Shown here: in pieces, positions 43,683-51,757 of the stretch
How positions within the stretch are numbered: position 1 is the stretch's first letter
How the letters are laid out: every line of letters starts with the position of its first letter
NCBI GenBank assembly: GCA_022984795.1
Contig: JALIHJ010000005.1
Coordinates: forward strand, 1-64,000
Length of the DNA: 64,000 nucleotides
Source of the DNA: Fabrea salina
Lineage: Eukaryota > Ciliophora > Heterotrichea > Heterotrichida > Fabreidae
Reading direction: 5' to 3'
Notes under the pieces: generated by a model
Told to the model about the DNA's origin: nothing
What the model saw: the letters and a program-made list of their open reading frames with translations, nothing else
Databases searched by the model: none
Made by a program: the position numbers and the translations under genes

Positions 43683-44129
43683 ATGTCAATATACAGTGGG
43701 TTTGGAACTAGACTTCAAGAGAATAGTTACAACAAACTCACTCTGCAACTGATTTCACTGCTTAACAAAAGAGTAACTGCCCACTCCAACAACGAACAAG
43801 TTGACGAAGAAGCTTTTAAAAACGAATTGTTGAAAACATACAACTGCATGACCAAACTAGAGATGCACAAGTACTTAGAACCCAAGTACACCCAAAAACT
43901 AAACCCTTTAGTCAAGTCTTTGTTCAAAGAAGAACTCAAGAACAAAAGGTTCTTCACTCCCAAAAGGTCCATTGAAAGAGAACACCACAGCGCCAGTCCT
44001 TCTAAGTTCAAACGCAAAAAAGCCAACTCCAGACTTGGAAAAACTCTTCTCCAGCCCATACTTCTGAAAACAAGAACTGTGTCACCCATTGAGGCCCGTT
44101 CTAAATCCCCCATTGCAAAACTTAACTAG
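43683..44129 (+). CDS. Hypothetical basic protein, MSIYSGF start
   Basis: 148 residues. The N-terminal half is helical (MSIYSGFGTRLQENSYNKLT then LISLLNKRV), and the C-terminal half is Lys/Arg/Ser-rich and disordered, with SPSKFKRKKANS and repeated Ser-Pro sites. The phrase MSIYSGF reads like the start of a conserved ciliary protein, but I cannot name it. It lies 19 bases from the convergent Rab8-like gene. Confidence 0.6.
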   Translation: MSIYSGFGTRLQENSYNKLTLQLISLLNKRVTAHSNNEQVDEEAFKNELLKTYNCMTKLEMHKYLEPKYTQKLNPLVKSLFKEELKNKRFFTPKRSIEREHHSASPSKFKRKKANSRLGKTLLQPILLKTRTVSPIEARSKSPIAKLN

Positions 44130-44148
44130 TTGTATTTAAAGTTAGTAA

Positions 44149-44751
44149 TTAGCCTGAACAGCAGCTTTTCTTTTTTTGAGAAGTTTCGTCAACCTTGAGG
44201 TGGTTATAGTTAGGCCTTTCACAGAGTCCCCTGTCCATAACCATCTTGGCCAAGTCCACAAAGACTTCTTTTATGTTCGTGTTGCTTTTAGCACTAGTTT
44301 CGTAGTAAGGAATTCCCATTTCGGCAGCCAAAGACTTGCCTTCTTCGTAGGTAACTGCTCGGTTCTGCAAGTCGCACTTAGTAGCTATAAGTACCTTTGC
44401 TACATCTGTGCTGGCGTGCATGTTGATTTGTTCCAGCCAGTCCTTTACGTGGGAAAAGGTGTCTCGGTTTGTGACGTCGAAACTCACAATCACTCCCATG
44501 GCGCCTTTGTAGTAGGTTTGAGTGATTGTTCGGAACCTTTCTTGGCCAGCTGTGTCCCAGATTTGTAACTTGACAGTCTTTCCGTCAATAGGCATTATTT
44601 TGTTTTTAAAATCTATCCCGATTGTTGCTATATGCGAAAAAGTAAAGTTGTCGTCTGCAAATCTCAAAAGAATGCAAGTCTTCCCCACTGCTTGGTCCCC
44701 AATTATCAGCATTTTGATCAAGTAGTCATATTTCGCGACTGTATATTCCAT
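44149..44751 (-). CDS. Rab GTPase, Rab8/10-like
   Basis: 200 residues from the ATG at 44751 (MEYTVAKYDYLIKML); an upstream extension of the frame is not homologous to Rabs. All GTPase motifs are intact: GDQAVGKT, the switch I Thr in [22 protein letters not shown] (Thr for Asn, seen in Rab8/10) and ETSAKSN. The C-terminus KKKSCCSG gives a double-Cys prenylation site. The sequence is closest to the Rab8/Rab10/Rab13 group, which drives secretory traffic and ciliary membrane delivery. Confidence 0.92.
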   Translation of the reverse strand: MEYTVAKYDYLIKMLIIGDQAVGKTCILLRFADDNFTFSHIATIGIDFKNKIMPIDGKTVKLQIWDTAGQERFRTITQTYYKGAMGVIVSFDVTNRDTFSHVKDWLEQINMHASTDVAKVLIATKCDLQNRAVTYEEGKSLAAEMGIPYYETSAKSNTNIKEVFVDLAKMVMDRGLCERPNYNHLKVDETSQKKKSCCSG

Positions 44752-44764
44752 AATTAGACTATAA

Positions 44765-47700
44765 ATGGAATTAAAGCTCCCCAAAAACATCGACCACTGC
44801 TTCAATCGCAATTCTAGAATTGACTCACGCTTCAGGTTAAGCAAAGTAAATATCCATAAAATTGATGGACAAGATATCAAAAAGCAACTGTTTGGTCTGT
44901 GCAACCAAGTAACTGAACCCCTAGAAATTGAGCCCCACTTAAACCTCATAGGGAACTTCATTCTTCAAAGTGAGTATTTAGATTCTGTTAGTCAGCAAGC
45001 ACTGCTAGACTTTCTCACGAGCCGCATGAAAGCCACCCGATGTCTCGCAGAAAAGCACCAACCTGAGAGAGAAAGGATCACCTTTGCAATAAACACTTAC
45101 TTGTTTTTAATCAGTGAAACTCTTAAGAAGTGCAAAGAAATCCAAAAACTAAAGGAAACCCTGGAAGAAGTGAACAAAAGTTTGAATTCAGAGTGTGATT
45201 GGCTGTGGAGCAAGTCTAACAGAATAGAAGAACTGGCTGAGGAGATCATACTCTCTGCAATCATTAAAGGAGAGAGCCAGCACATAAATGTTATCATGGG
45301 CTGGTTAATTAAAACCAGCTATAGCATAGTTAGAAAGTGGAACAGTAAACTAATTGAAGTTTTATTTTCTGAAGACAAAAAAGTAGTGGAGCCTATTTTT
45401 GACCTGTACAAAGAGGAACCTGGCTCCTGTATACTAGACTACCTTTTCGTTGCTTTAGAAAAACAACTTAAAAGCGCTTACAACCAAAAACAAGGAGTGT
45501 CCAATGCTACAAGTTTAATTGAAAAACTGGCAGAGAAGATTCCTGGAGTTGTTGAGAAATCTACTCCTATGCTGGCTGGTTTGTTTTCTTGTGACAATCA
45601 CTTGATCCGGAACACTGCCTTAGTAGCTTTGAGCAAAGTAACTAGGCACTTAGTTAAAGAAGAGAGACAAGAAGAAGACAACTCAAAAGAAGACAAAAAA
45701 GCTAAAGAATCCGAACCCAAACAGTCTGGGAAACTCATGGAATCATTAATGCCAAGGGCTCTAGACAAAAACAAGTACTGCAGAAGCAAACTCTTAGAAC
45801 TTTTATCTGAGATGAACAAAGATGAAGAACTTCCCAAGATGTGGTTCATTCCAGTGCTGAACTTAGCTGTGGAGAGACTCTACGACAAAGCAGGTTTAGT
45901 GCGCAGAAAAGCCTGCAACTTAATAGAGAGTCTGCTTTACAGAAACGATTTTTTGAAGCCTCTAGACCAAATAGACAGAAATGCTGAAGAACAAGTAAAG
46001 AAGATTCAAAGCAGAATTTCAGACTTAAACAGCGCTTTGAAAGGACAGCCTAAAGAGTACTTAGTCGGAGTTGACCAACAGCAACTATACAACAGAAAGT
46101 CGAGAGAAGAATTCAAAAAGTACTATATGCAAAACTACTTAAGAATGGTGGAGCTCTTCAAAAGTGCTGCAGGATTTATGCCTACTCTGCTGAAAAGCCA
46201 AGCAGTGTTAGACGTGCAAGGGAGTCTCCAGGTCGTGTTGGCTTTGAGTTTGAGAGGAGTCATTAGTGTGCATGAAGCAACTGTAAGTGTATTGTCTATA
46301 GTTTCAAACACAAACGAAGCAGTCCAGAAAAACATAGTAGCAGTCATCAAAGACATGTTTTTGAACACCCAACTCCACAGAGAAGACCAGATTGAAAAGA
46401 ACTTAGTAAAAGTAGTTGAAAACCTAAAGCCTGGCAGTATCTGTGCTCTTGAAGCAGTTTTTAAGGAACTAGGCCAACTACTTACTGCAAAGTTCAAAAG
46501 GAACATTTGGAAAATGTTTAAAAGCAAAGAGTCGTTTGGGGCAACTTGTGTGTTGAGGTTCATTTGCACTACTGACGCTAATATCATTGAAAGGAACTAC
46601 GACAAGTTCCTTAAAAAGACCCTTGAAAAGTCCCACAACTGGAAGATTTTCAGCCAGTGCTTACTGATCATAGAAAGGATTCCTCGGAAAGGCACTGAAT
46701 TCATTCAAAAGGCTTGGGAAAGCATTTTGTTTCTGGGCACTGAAGGGTGGTTTCCAGTGGCCCAGCAGTTTTTGAGAGTAGTTTACACAAACTCAGAAGC
46801 ACCACTTTTTGTTTACAGAGAACTAGCTGTGAATGCTTTGAAGTTACTCCTGGACAAGTCAGTTACTGAAGAACAACTTGCTAAGGTTCTGTATTTTTTA
46901 ACTGAAGTAGCTTTGAGGGTAGTTGTGCACGCAGACAACCTTGCAAAGGAGTACAAAAAACAAAAAGAAACCAAAGAACAAGACGAAGTTGAAAACATTG
47001 GAGGGGGCGAAATAGCCCAGCTAGAAAGCGACCTGAGCAGCATTAAAGCCTCAGAAGAAAAACTGTTCCACCAGGGTGTAATAGCCCAAATAAGAGACCT
47101 TCTAGTTCACTCAGCACAGAACCTGAACAAGCTGTCTTCGAACTTTCTGAAAAAAAGTGTAGTGGTTAGTTTCGGCAAAATGCTTTGTCTGAACAAAGAA
47201 CTCTGCAAAAAGCACATTGCGGACTTACTGAAAATAGCTCAAGAAGCACCCCTTGAAGAACTGAGGTGTTCTTCAGTAGTTATTTTGGGAGACATCTTTG
47301 TAAGGCAACCCATTGTGATAGACCAACACAAAGGAAGGTTTTTTGAAATGCTCAAAGACCCCTCTTTGAAGGTCTGCAAAAAGGCCTTAATAGTGATATC
47401 TCACTTAGTGCTTAACGACATGATAAAGCTAAGAGGTTTCTTGGGGCACGTGCTCAGGTGCTACTTGCACGAAGAACTTAAAGGGATAGTTAGGGCCTTT
47501 TTGAAAGCTCAGTTCAGAAAAGAAAGACAAGACCTTGCCAATATGATTCCTGAAGCGTTGGAAAATCTAAGCAGACTACAACACTCTTCCTTCAAAATAG
47601 TTGTAGAAGAACTCATGCAGTTTGTCGGCACTGAAAAAAGCAAACAAAATATCTTGACAATGCTTGCAAGCAAACTAGGGTCTAGCTCTGGAGTTACTAA

Positions 47701-47950
47701 CTACGCTTACTGGATCTCTTTGATAGAAATCAACGAGTCCGGGCTTGAAAAACTCATGAGTTGCTATAACATTTGGGTGAAACCAGTCCTTAACGACGAA
47801 ACTGCAAAGCAGTACTTTTTTGAAGTGCTGAGAAAAGCCACTAACAACTGTGGGAGCGTAATGGGGAAGTCTTACTGTTCACAACTAAGAAGGATCCTTT
47901 TAGGCGAAGAAGAAAGTCTGCAGGGAACTAAGTCCGAATTAACTAATTAA
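44765..47950 (+). CDS. NCAPD2: Condensin complex subunit 1 (CAP-D2-like)
   Basis: 1061 residues, HEAT-repeat helices throughout. The C-terminal block (about 870-940, KALIVISHLVLNDMIKLRGF then RAFLKAQFRKERQDLANMIPEAL) matches the condensin D2/D3 signature of a V-L-x-H-L-I-L-N-D-M-x-K-V-K-G motif. An N-terminal part with basic, helical repeats fits too. It is shorter than human CAP-D2. It loads condensin onto chromosomes. Its TAA is followed, two bases later, by the ATG of the next gene. Confidence 0.85.
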   Translation: MELKLPKNIDHCFNRNSRIDSRFRLSKVNIHKIDGQDIKKQLFGLCNQVTEPLEIEPHLNLIGNFILQSEYLDSVSQQALLDFLTSRMKATRCLAEKHQPERERITFAINTYLFLISETLKKCKEIQKLKETLEEVNKSLNSECDWLWSKSNRIEELAEEIILSAIIKGESQHINVIMGWLIKTSYSIVRKWNSKLIEVLFSEDKKVVEPIFDLYKEEPGSCILDYLFVALEKQLKSAYNQKQGVSNATSLIEKLAEKIPGVVEKSTPMLAGLFSCDNHLIRNTALVALSKVTRHLVKEERQEEDNSKEDKKAKESEPKQSGKLMESLMPRALDKNKYCRSKLLELLSEMNKDEELPKMWFIPVLNLAVERLYDKAGLVRRKACNLIESLLYRNDFLKPLDQIDRNAEEQVKKIQSRISDLNSALKGQPKEYLVGVDQQQLYNRKSREEFKKYYMQNYLRMVELFKSAAGFMPTLLKSQAVLDVQGSLQVVLALSLRGVISVHEATVSVLSIVSNTNEAVQKNIVAVIKDMFLNTQLHREDQIEKNLVKVVENLKPGSICALEAVFKELGQLLTAKFKRNIWKMFKSKESFGATCVLRFICTTDANIIERNYDKFLKKTLEKSHNWKIFSQCLLIIERIPRKGTEFIQKAWESILFLGTEGWFPVAQQFLRVVYTNSEAPLFVYRELAVNALKLLLDKSVTEEQLAKVLYFLTEVALRVVVHADNLAKEYKKQKETKEQDEVENIGGGEIAQLESDLSSIKASEEKLFHQGVIAQIRDLLVHSAQNLNKLSSNFLKKSVVVSFGKMLCLNKELCKKHIADLLKIAQEAPLEELRCSSVVILGDIFVRQPIVIDQHKGRFFEMLKDPSLKVCKKALIVISHLVLNDMIKLRGFLGHVLRCYLHEELKGIVRAFLKAQFRKERQDLANMIPEALENLSRLQHSSFKIVVEELMQFVGTEKSKQNILTMLASKLGSSSGVTNYAYWISLIEINESGLEKLMSCYNIWVKPVLNDETAKQYFFEVLRKATNNCGSVMGKSYCSQLRRILLGEEESLQGTKSELTN

Positions 47951-47952
47951 TA

Positions 47953-48609
47953 ATGGCAGAGGTGGACTACCAAGAAAGAACACACAGAGAATCCACAGAA
48001 ACAGGGACTTTTGAAATCACTAGCACAATCAAGATTGAGACAAAAGAAGTCCTGACCAACGATGAGATTGAACGCAGAAAAAACCTTCCTAAATTCGGCG
48101 ACTGCAAAAACCTAGCTAAAGGCCAAATAGAAGGATTCATAACACTAGACGAAAAAGAACAGTTTTTGCAAGGACAACACCAAGCCAGGGGAGAAGAGTC
48201 AGTAGCCAAGTACATAATGCAGCGAGGCCGCAAAGAAAAACTGGACGCTCTCAGCCGCAAGCAAAAAGCTATTTCAGGAGTCGAAGAAGAAAAAAGTAAG
48301 GCCAAAGAAATAATGCCCATGCGCGAAGAGTTCAGTCTTAAGGTTTCAAACATTCCTGGAGACATTGAAGAAAGGGACCTTTTGACCTTGTTCAGTCAGG
48401 CTGGCAGAGTGAGGAGAGTCTTTATTCCTAGAAGCAGAGATACTGGCAACCAAAGGGACTTTGCCTTCGTCCACTTCGACACAAAAGAAGAAGCTATGAA
48501 AGGCATCAAAGTAGGCAATGGAATCACTATGGGACACCACATCTTAAGTTGCGAACTCGCTGAAAGGCGTGGACAAAGAAGACCCCCTGTTAGGGGCAGA
48601 GGCAAGTAA
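47953..48609 (+). CDS. EIF3G: Translation initiation factor eIF3g
   Basis: 218 residues. The N-terminal block (about 30-60, ETKEVLTNDEIERRKNLPKF then GDCKNL) fits the eIF3g region that binds eIF3i, and a C-terminal RRM occupies about 132-208 (RNP2 LKVSNIP and RNP1 RDFAFVHFDTKEEA). The central CCHC zinc knuckle of animal eIF3g is absent, making the protein about 100 residues shorter. It is an eIF3 subunit used in scanning and reinitiation. Confidence 0.88.
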   Translation: MAEVDYQERTHRESTETGTFEITSTIKIETKEVLTNDEIERRKNLPKFGDCKNLAKGQIEGFITLDEKEQFLQGQHQARGEESVAKYIMQRGRKEKLDALSRKQKAISGVEEEKSKAKEIMPMREEFSLKVSNIPGDIEERDLLTLFSQAGRVRRVFIPRSRDTGNQRDFAFVHFDTKEEAMKGIKVGNGITMGHHILSCELAERRGQRRPPVRGRGK

Positions 48610-48635
48610 TTATTCCATAAAGTTAAAAAACGAAT

Positions 48636-49613
48636 ATGAGAGCTTTGGTTTTAGAGTCCTTGGGGAAAGTAACACTTAGGGAAGTCCCAATTCCCAAACC
48701 TAAGGCAGGTGAAGTGCTTTTGAAAGTCAAGTCAGCCCCTGTGCACCCCTCAGACTTAGTGTTTATACAAGGACAGTACGGAATCAAAAGGGACTTGCCC
48801 ACGATTCCAGGGTTTGAAGGAGCAGGCGAAGTTGTTGAAGCAGGCGAAGGAGTTTCTTTGCCCAGAAGAGTTTCTTGTTATATTTCTAACTCCAACGGCA
48901 CCTGGGCCCAGTACGCAGTGGCTAAAGCTTCTGAGTGTGTGCCCTTGCCTGATCAGATTCCTTTTGACTTGGGGTCTTGCTTTTACATCAATCCTTACAC
49001 TGCTGAAATGTTTATGGAACTCGTTAGACAAGGCAACCACAAAGCTATTATCCAAAACGCTGCAGCTTCTAGTTTAGGACGCATGATGGTTAAGTACTGC
49101 AAGCACGAAGGAATTAACTGCTTAAGTATAGTTAGACGCAAAGACAGAGTTACCCAACTAGAAGAAGTTGGTGCCGAGCATATTCTTAACTCCAGAGACG
49201 AAGACTTCAACCAGAAACTGCAAGAAAAGTGCAACGAACTAGGAATCACAGCTGCCTTTGACCCAGTGGGTGGGGAAATGGCAGGCACCCTACTGAACTC
49301 TATGAAGTACGGAGCTGAACTTTACTTGTACGGACAGTTGTCAGGGAAACCCTTAGCAAACCTAGACATTGCAGGAATGCTTTTCCAGAGGAAGAAAGTC
49401 CAGGGACTTTGGATGCCTGAGTGGTTGGGAGACAAGAGCCAAGAGTACCAGGAGGCTTTCCGCAAAAGAGTGTTTGAGTTGCTGCCTTCAGTGTTGAAAA
49501 CAGAGATACTTAAAGGGTTTGACTTGGAAGAGTACAGCCAAGCTATGAGGTTTTACAAACTCAACATGAGCAAAGGCAAAATAGTTTTTAAACCCAATGA
49601 ATCAAGTAATTAG
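48636..49613 (+). CDS. MDR-family oxidoreductase (enoyl/quinone reductase)
   Basis: 325 residues, Zn-free MDR type. The GroES-like N-terminal part (about 1-120) has VHPSDLVFIQGQYG, then PTIPGFEGAGEVVEAGEGV. The NADPH-binding part (about 140-270) has AASSLGRMMVKYCK in the nucleotide loop and FDPVGGEMAGTLLN. Likely a mitochondrial trans-2-enoyl-CoA or quinone reductase. The MECR group begins similarly. Catalytic Zn ligands are absent, as expected for this branch. It starts 26 bases after the eIF3g stop. Confidence 0.87.
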   Translation: MRALVLESLGKVTLREVPIPKPKAGEVLLKVKSAPVHPSDLVFIQGQYGIKRDLPTIPGFEGAGEVVEAGEGVSLPRRVSCYISNSNGTWAQYAVAKASECVPLPDQIPFDLGSCFYINPYTAEMFMELVRQGNHKAIIQNAAASSLGRMMVKYCKHEGINCLSIVRRKDRVTQLEEVGAEHILNSRDEDFNQKLQEKCNELGITAAFDPVGGEMAGTLLNSMKYGAELYLYGQLSGKPLANLDIAGMLFQRKKVQGLWMPEWLGDKSQEYQEAFRKRVFELLPSVLKTEILKGFDLEEYSQAMRFYKLNMSKGKIVFKPNESSN

Positions 49614-49631
49614 ACTTATAATAAATTCAAA

Positions 49632-50267
49632 ATGGGTGCGAGGAAAGAATAGTAAAAACCACTTAGTGACTACTTGTTCAAGTTGGTGTTAATAGGAGAC
49701 TCAGGAGTGGGGAAGTCCTGCTTGCTTATCAGGTTTGCAGACGACACTTTCACAGAAAGCTACATCACTACTATTGGAGTTGACTTTCGTTTCCGCACTC
49801 TGTCAGTAGACAACACCAACATCAAACTGCAGATTGTAAGTTACACTTAGTGGGACACAGCAGGACAAGAACGCTTTAGAACCATCACTACGGCTTACTA
49901 CCGAGGAGCGGATGGGATAATTGTAGTCTTTGACAAGTCGAACACAGAAAGCTATGAGAACGTAGACAGCTGGATGCAAGAAGTCAACAACTACGCCCAC
50001 AAAAACGCAGTGAAGCTGCTTGTAGGCAACAAGTCTGACTTAGTTGGAGGCGTCAAAACTGAGGAAGCCCAACGCAAAGCTGAACAGTACGGAGTCCATT
50101 ACATCGAAACCAGCGCTAAAACAGCCGAGCAAGTAGACAGTGCCTTTATGAGCATTGCTCGGGAACTTGTAAAGAAGCGTCAGGAGTCTGGTGTTCCCCC
50201 TGTTCCGCGCTCGAACCACCTTTCGTCTCAGCCCCAAGTTAAGTCTGACAACTCTTGCTGCACCTAG
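49632..50267 (+). CDS. RAB1: Rab1/Ypt1 GTPase
   Basis: Three exons, 49632-49651, 49667-49835 and 49851-50267, giving 201 residues. The first exon is just 20 bases. Rejoined, the protein reads [20 protein letters not shown], then [20 protein letters not shown], and [20 protein letters not shown], a textbook Rab1 sequence with NKSD and TSAK and a Cys pair (NSCCT) for prenylation. It controls ER-to-Golgi traffic. In the unspliced sequence both introns contain stops, so the gene is not broken. Confidence 0.95.
49652..49666 (+). other. 15-base intron 1 of RAB1
   Basis: GTAAAAACCACTTAG, phase 2, joining TA to T to make Tyr in EYDYLFK. An in-frame TAG lies across the exon/intron border. Confidence 0.95.
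49836..49850 (+). other. 15-base intron 2 of RAB1
   Basis: GTAAGTTACACTTAG, phase 0, ending in the in-frame codon TAG. Splicing restores LQI WDTAGQE across the switch II motif. Confidence 0.95.
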
Positions 50268-50287
50268 TATAACTATGTTAACTTTAT

Positions 50288-50824
50288 TCAAGTTTCTTTG
50301 CTTTTATTAATTAGCCAGTCAACAACCCTTTCGATATTTGTTCCTCGTAAAGCACTGATAGAAATAACAACCCAGGGGTTCTCAATCACGTAGTCGAGGT
50401 TGAGTCCTTGGATGATTTCTGGTTCGGAAAGATGTGGTTCAATATCAACTTTGTTAGCCAAAACTAAGAGTGGCACTCCTGTGAGTTCTCTGTCCTCAAG
50501 CATCAAGTGGAGTTCTTTCCTGGCTAGCTGCAGTAAGTCCCCCGCAGAAGCGTCCACTACAAACACTATGGCTCCAGTTCCTTTGGCGTACCTAGGCCAC
50601 TCGGGTCTGTACTGGACTTGTCCTCCAAGATCCCAGATTTTCATGGACAAGTTTCCTTTTTGCACTTGCCTGATGTTAAGTCCTATAGTAGGGACTGGCT
50701 GGCCTGGTTCGCCCTGCGAGATTTGGTTGAGGAAAGTGGTTTTTCCTGCGTTTTCTAGTCCCACTATAACTAGTTCCATCTTACGCGAAAACAAAGCTCT
50801 GAGTTTTGTTAACAGTCCTCCCAT
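50288..50824 (-). CDS. ARL8: ARL8 small GTPase
   Basis: 178 residues. Motifs: GLENAGKT (P-loop), VPTIGLNIR (switch I), WDLGGQVQYRPEW (switch II with Gln), NKVD and SALRGTN. The VPTIGLNIRQVQKGNLSMKI wording and the closing DWLINKSK match ARL8 (DWLIQHSK in animals). ARL8 links lysosomes to kinesin for transport. It is the only gene in the window that ends in TGA; a TAG follows four codons later in the same frame. If TGA were sense, the tail would gain a few residues that the family does not have. Confidence 0.92.
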   Translation of the reverse strand: MGGLLTKLRALFSRKMELVIVGLENAGKTTFLNQISQGEPGQPVPTIGLNIRQVQKGNLSMKIWDLGGQVQYRPEWPRYAKGTGAIVFVVDASAGDLLQLARKELHLMLEDRELTGVPLLVLANKVDIEPHLSEPEIIQGLNLDYVIENPWVVISISALRGTNIERVVDWLINKSKET

Positions 50825-50878
50825 TTATAACTTGCTTCAGTTATTAGTTAGACTTTTAAGTGCGTTCGAATAATTAAA

Positions 50879-51748
50879 ATGAGTTCAGATAGATTGAAAA
50901 AGCGAGTGAAAGATGAATACAGTGAAGAAGAATACGAAGATTTTGAAACTCCACCTTGTGAAGGAACTCGCAGAGGTAAAACTCAGTTAGGCCGCTCTTC
51001 TAAAAACCTTAACGGCTCATTCCGAGGAGGCCGTCACGATAACTCCTTGGGTGTCCTCACAAAGAAGTTTGTGAAGCTCATTCAGTCCTCAGAAAACAAG
51101 TGCATTGACTTGAATGACGCTGTTCGAGTAAGATCCAAATAGACTTTGCAAGTCCAGAAAAGAAGGATTTACGACATAACCAACGTTCTGGAAGGCATTG
51201 GCTTAATTCAAAAGAAGCACAAAAACAAAATCCAGTGGGTAGGAGGAGCTGATTCGGGAGAGCACTCCTACACCCAGGAGTCCTACGCACTTAACAGAGA
51301 ACTCGAAGCACTCAAGCACGAAGAAGAAAGGATTGACTACTGGACTAACCAAATCCAAGAGTCACTTAACCAACTGACCAAAGACCCTTCATATGCTGAG
51401 TACGCGTATGTGACATACGAGGACATTAAAAGACTCCCTAATTTGACTGATGCAGAAAACGAAACTCTATTGGCTATCCGAGCTCCTCTTGGAACTAGCT
51501 TGGAAGTCGTAGACCCTGAATCTTGCAACCCAGACGAAAAGGAAAAGTACCAGATTTATTTGCACTCCGAAACTGGGGAAATTTTAGTGTACGTAATTTC
51601 TAGCGAAAAACCTAATTTTGGAGAGGAAAAGGTACTCAGCACCAACACTTACAAGTTGAGTTCTAACGTAGCTGAAGAACTCCGGAACGCCCGAACCATA
51701 GAGGCTTCCAAAAACCACGAAGGACTGGCTGACCTTTTCTCATATTAA
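50879..51748 (+). CDS. E2F: E2F transcription factor
   Basis: Two exons, 50879-51127 and 51143-51748, giving 284 residues. Residues about 55-125 hold the winged-helix DNA-binding domain, with SLGVLTKKFVKLIQSSENKC, then DLNDAVRTLQVQKRRIYDIT and NVLEGIGLIQKKHKNKIQW, diagnostic for E2F over DP. A leucine-zipper-like helix (about 135-165) and a marked-box-type strand region follow. No retinoblastoma-binding tail is visible. It should pair with a DP protein and control S-phase genes. The LIN54-like gene at 4800 is a possible partner pathway. Confidence 0.93.
51128..51142 (+). other. 15-base intron of E2F gene
   Basis: GTAAGATCCAAATAG, phase 0, ending in the in-frame codon TAG. It interrupts the DNA-binding domain between DAVR and TLQVQKRRIYD; removal restores the conserved block. 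Confidence 0.95.
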
Positions 51749-51757
51749 CTTTAAAAT

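Noticed and set aside
49632-50267. RAB1 as a broken pseudogene
   Set aside because: The apparent stops lie within two 15-base GT...AG introns. Spliced, the protein is a complete Rab1.
50288-50290. TGA read as tryptophan (Blepharisma-type code)
   Set aside because: Dozens of long genes are whole with TGA as a stop, Trp is always TGG, and ARL8 homology ends at its TGA.
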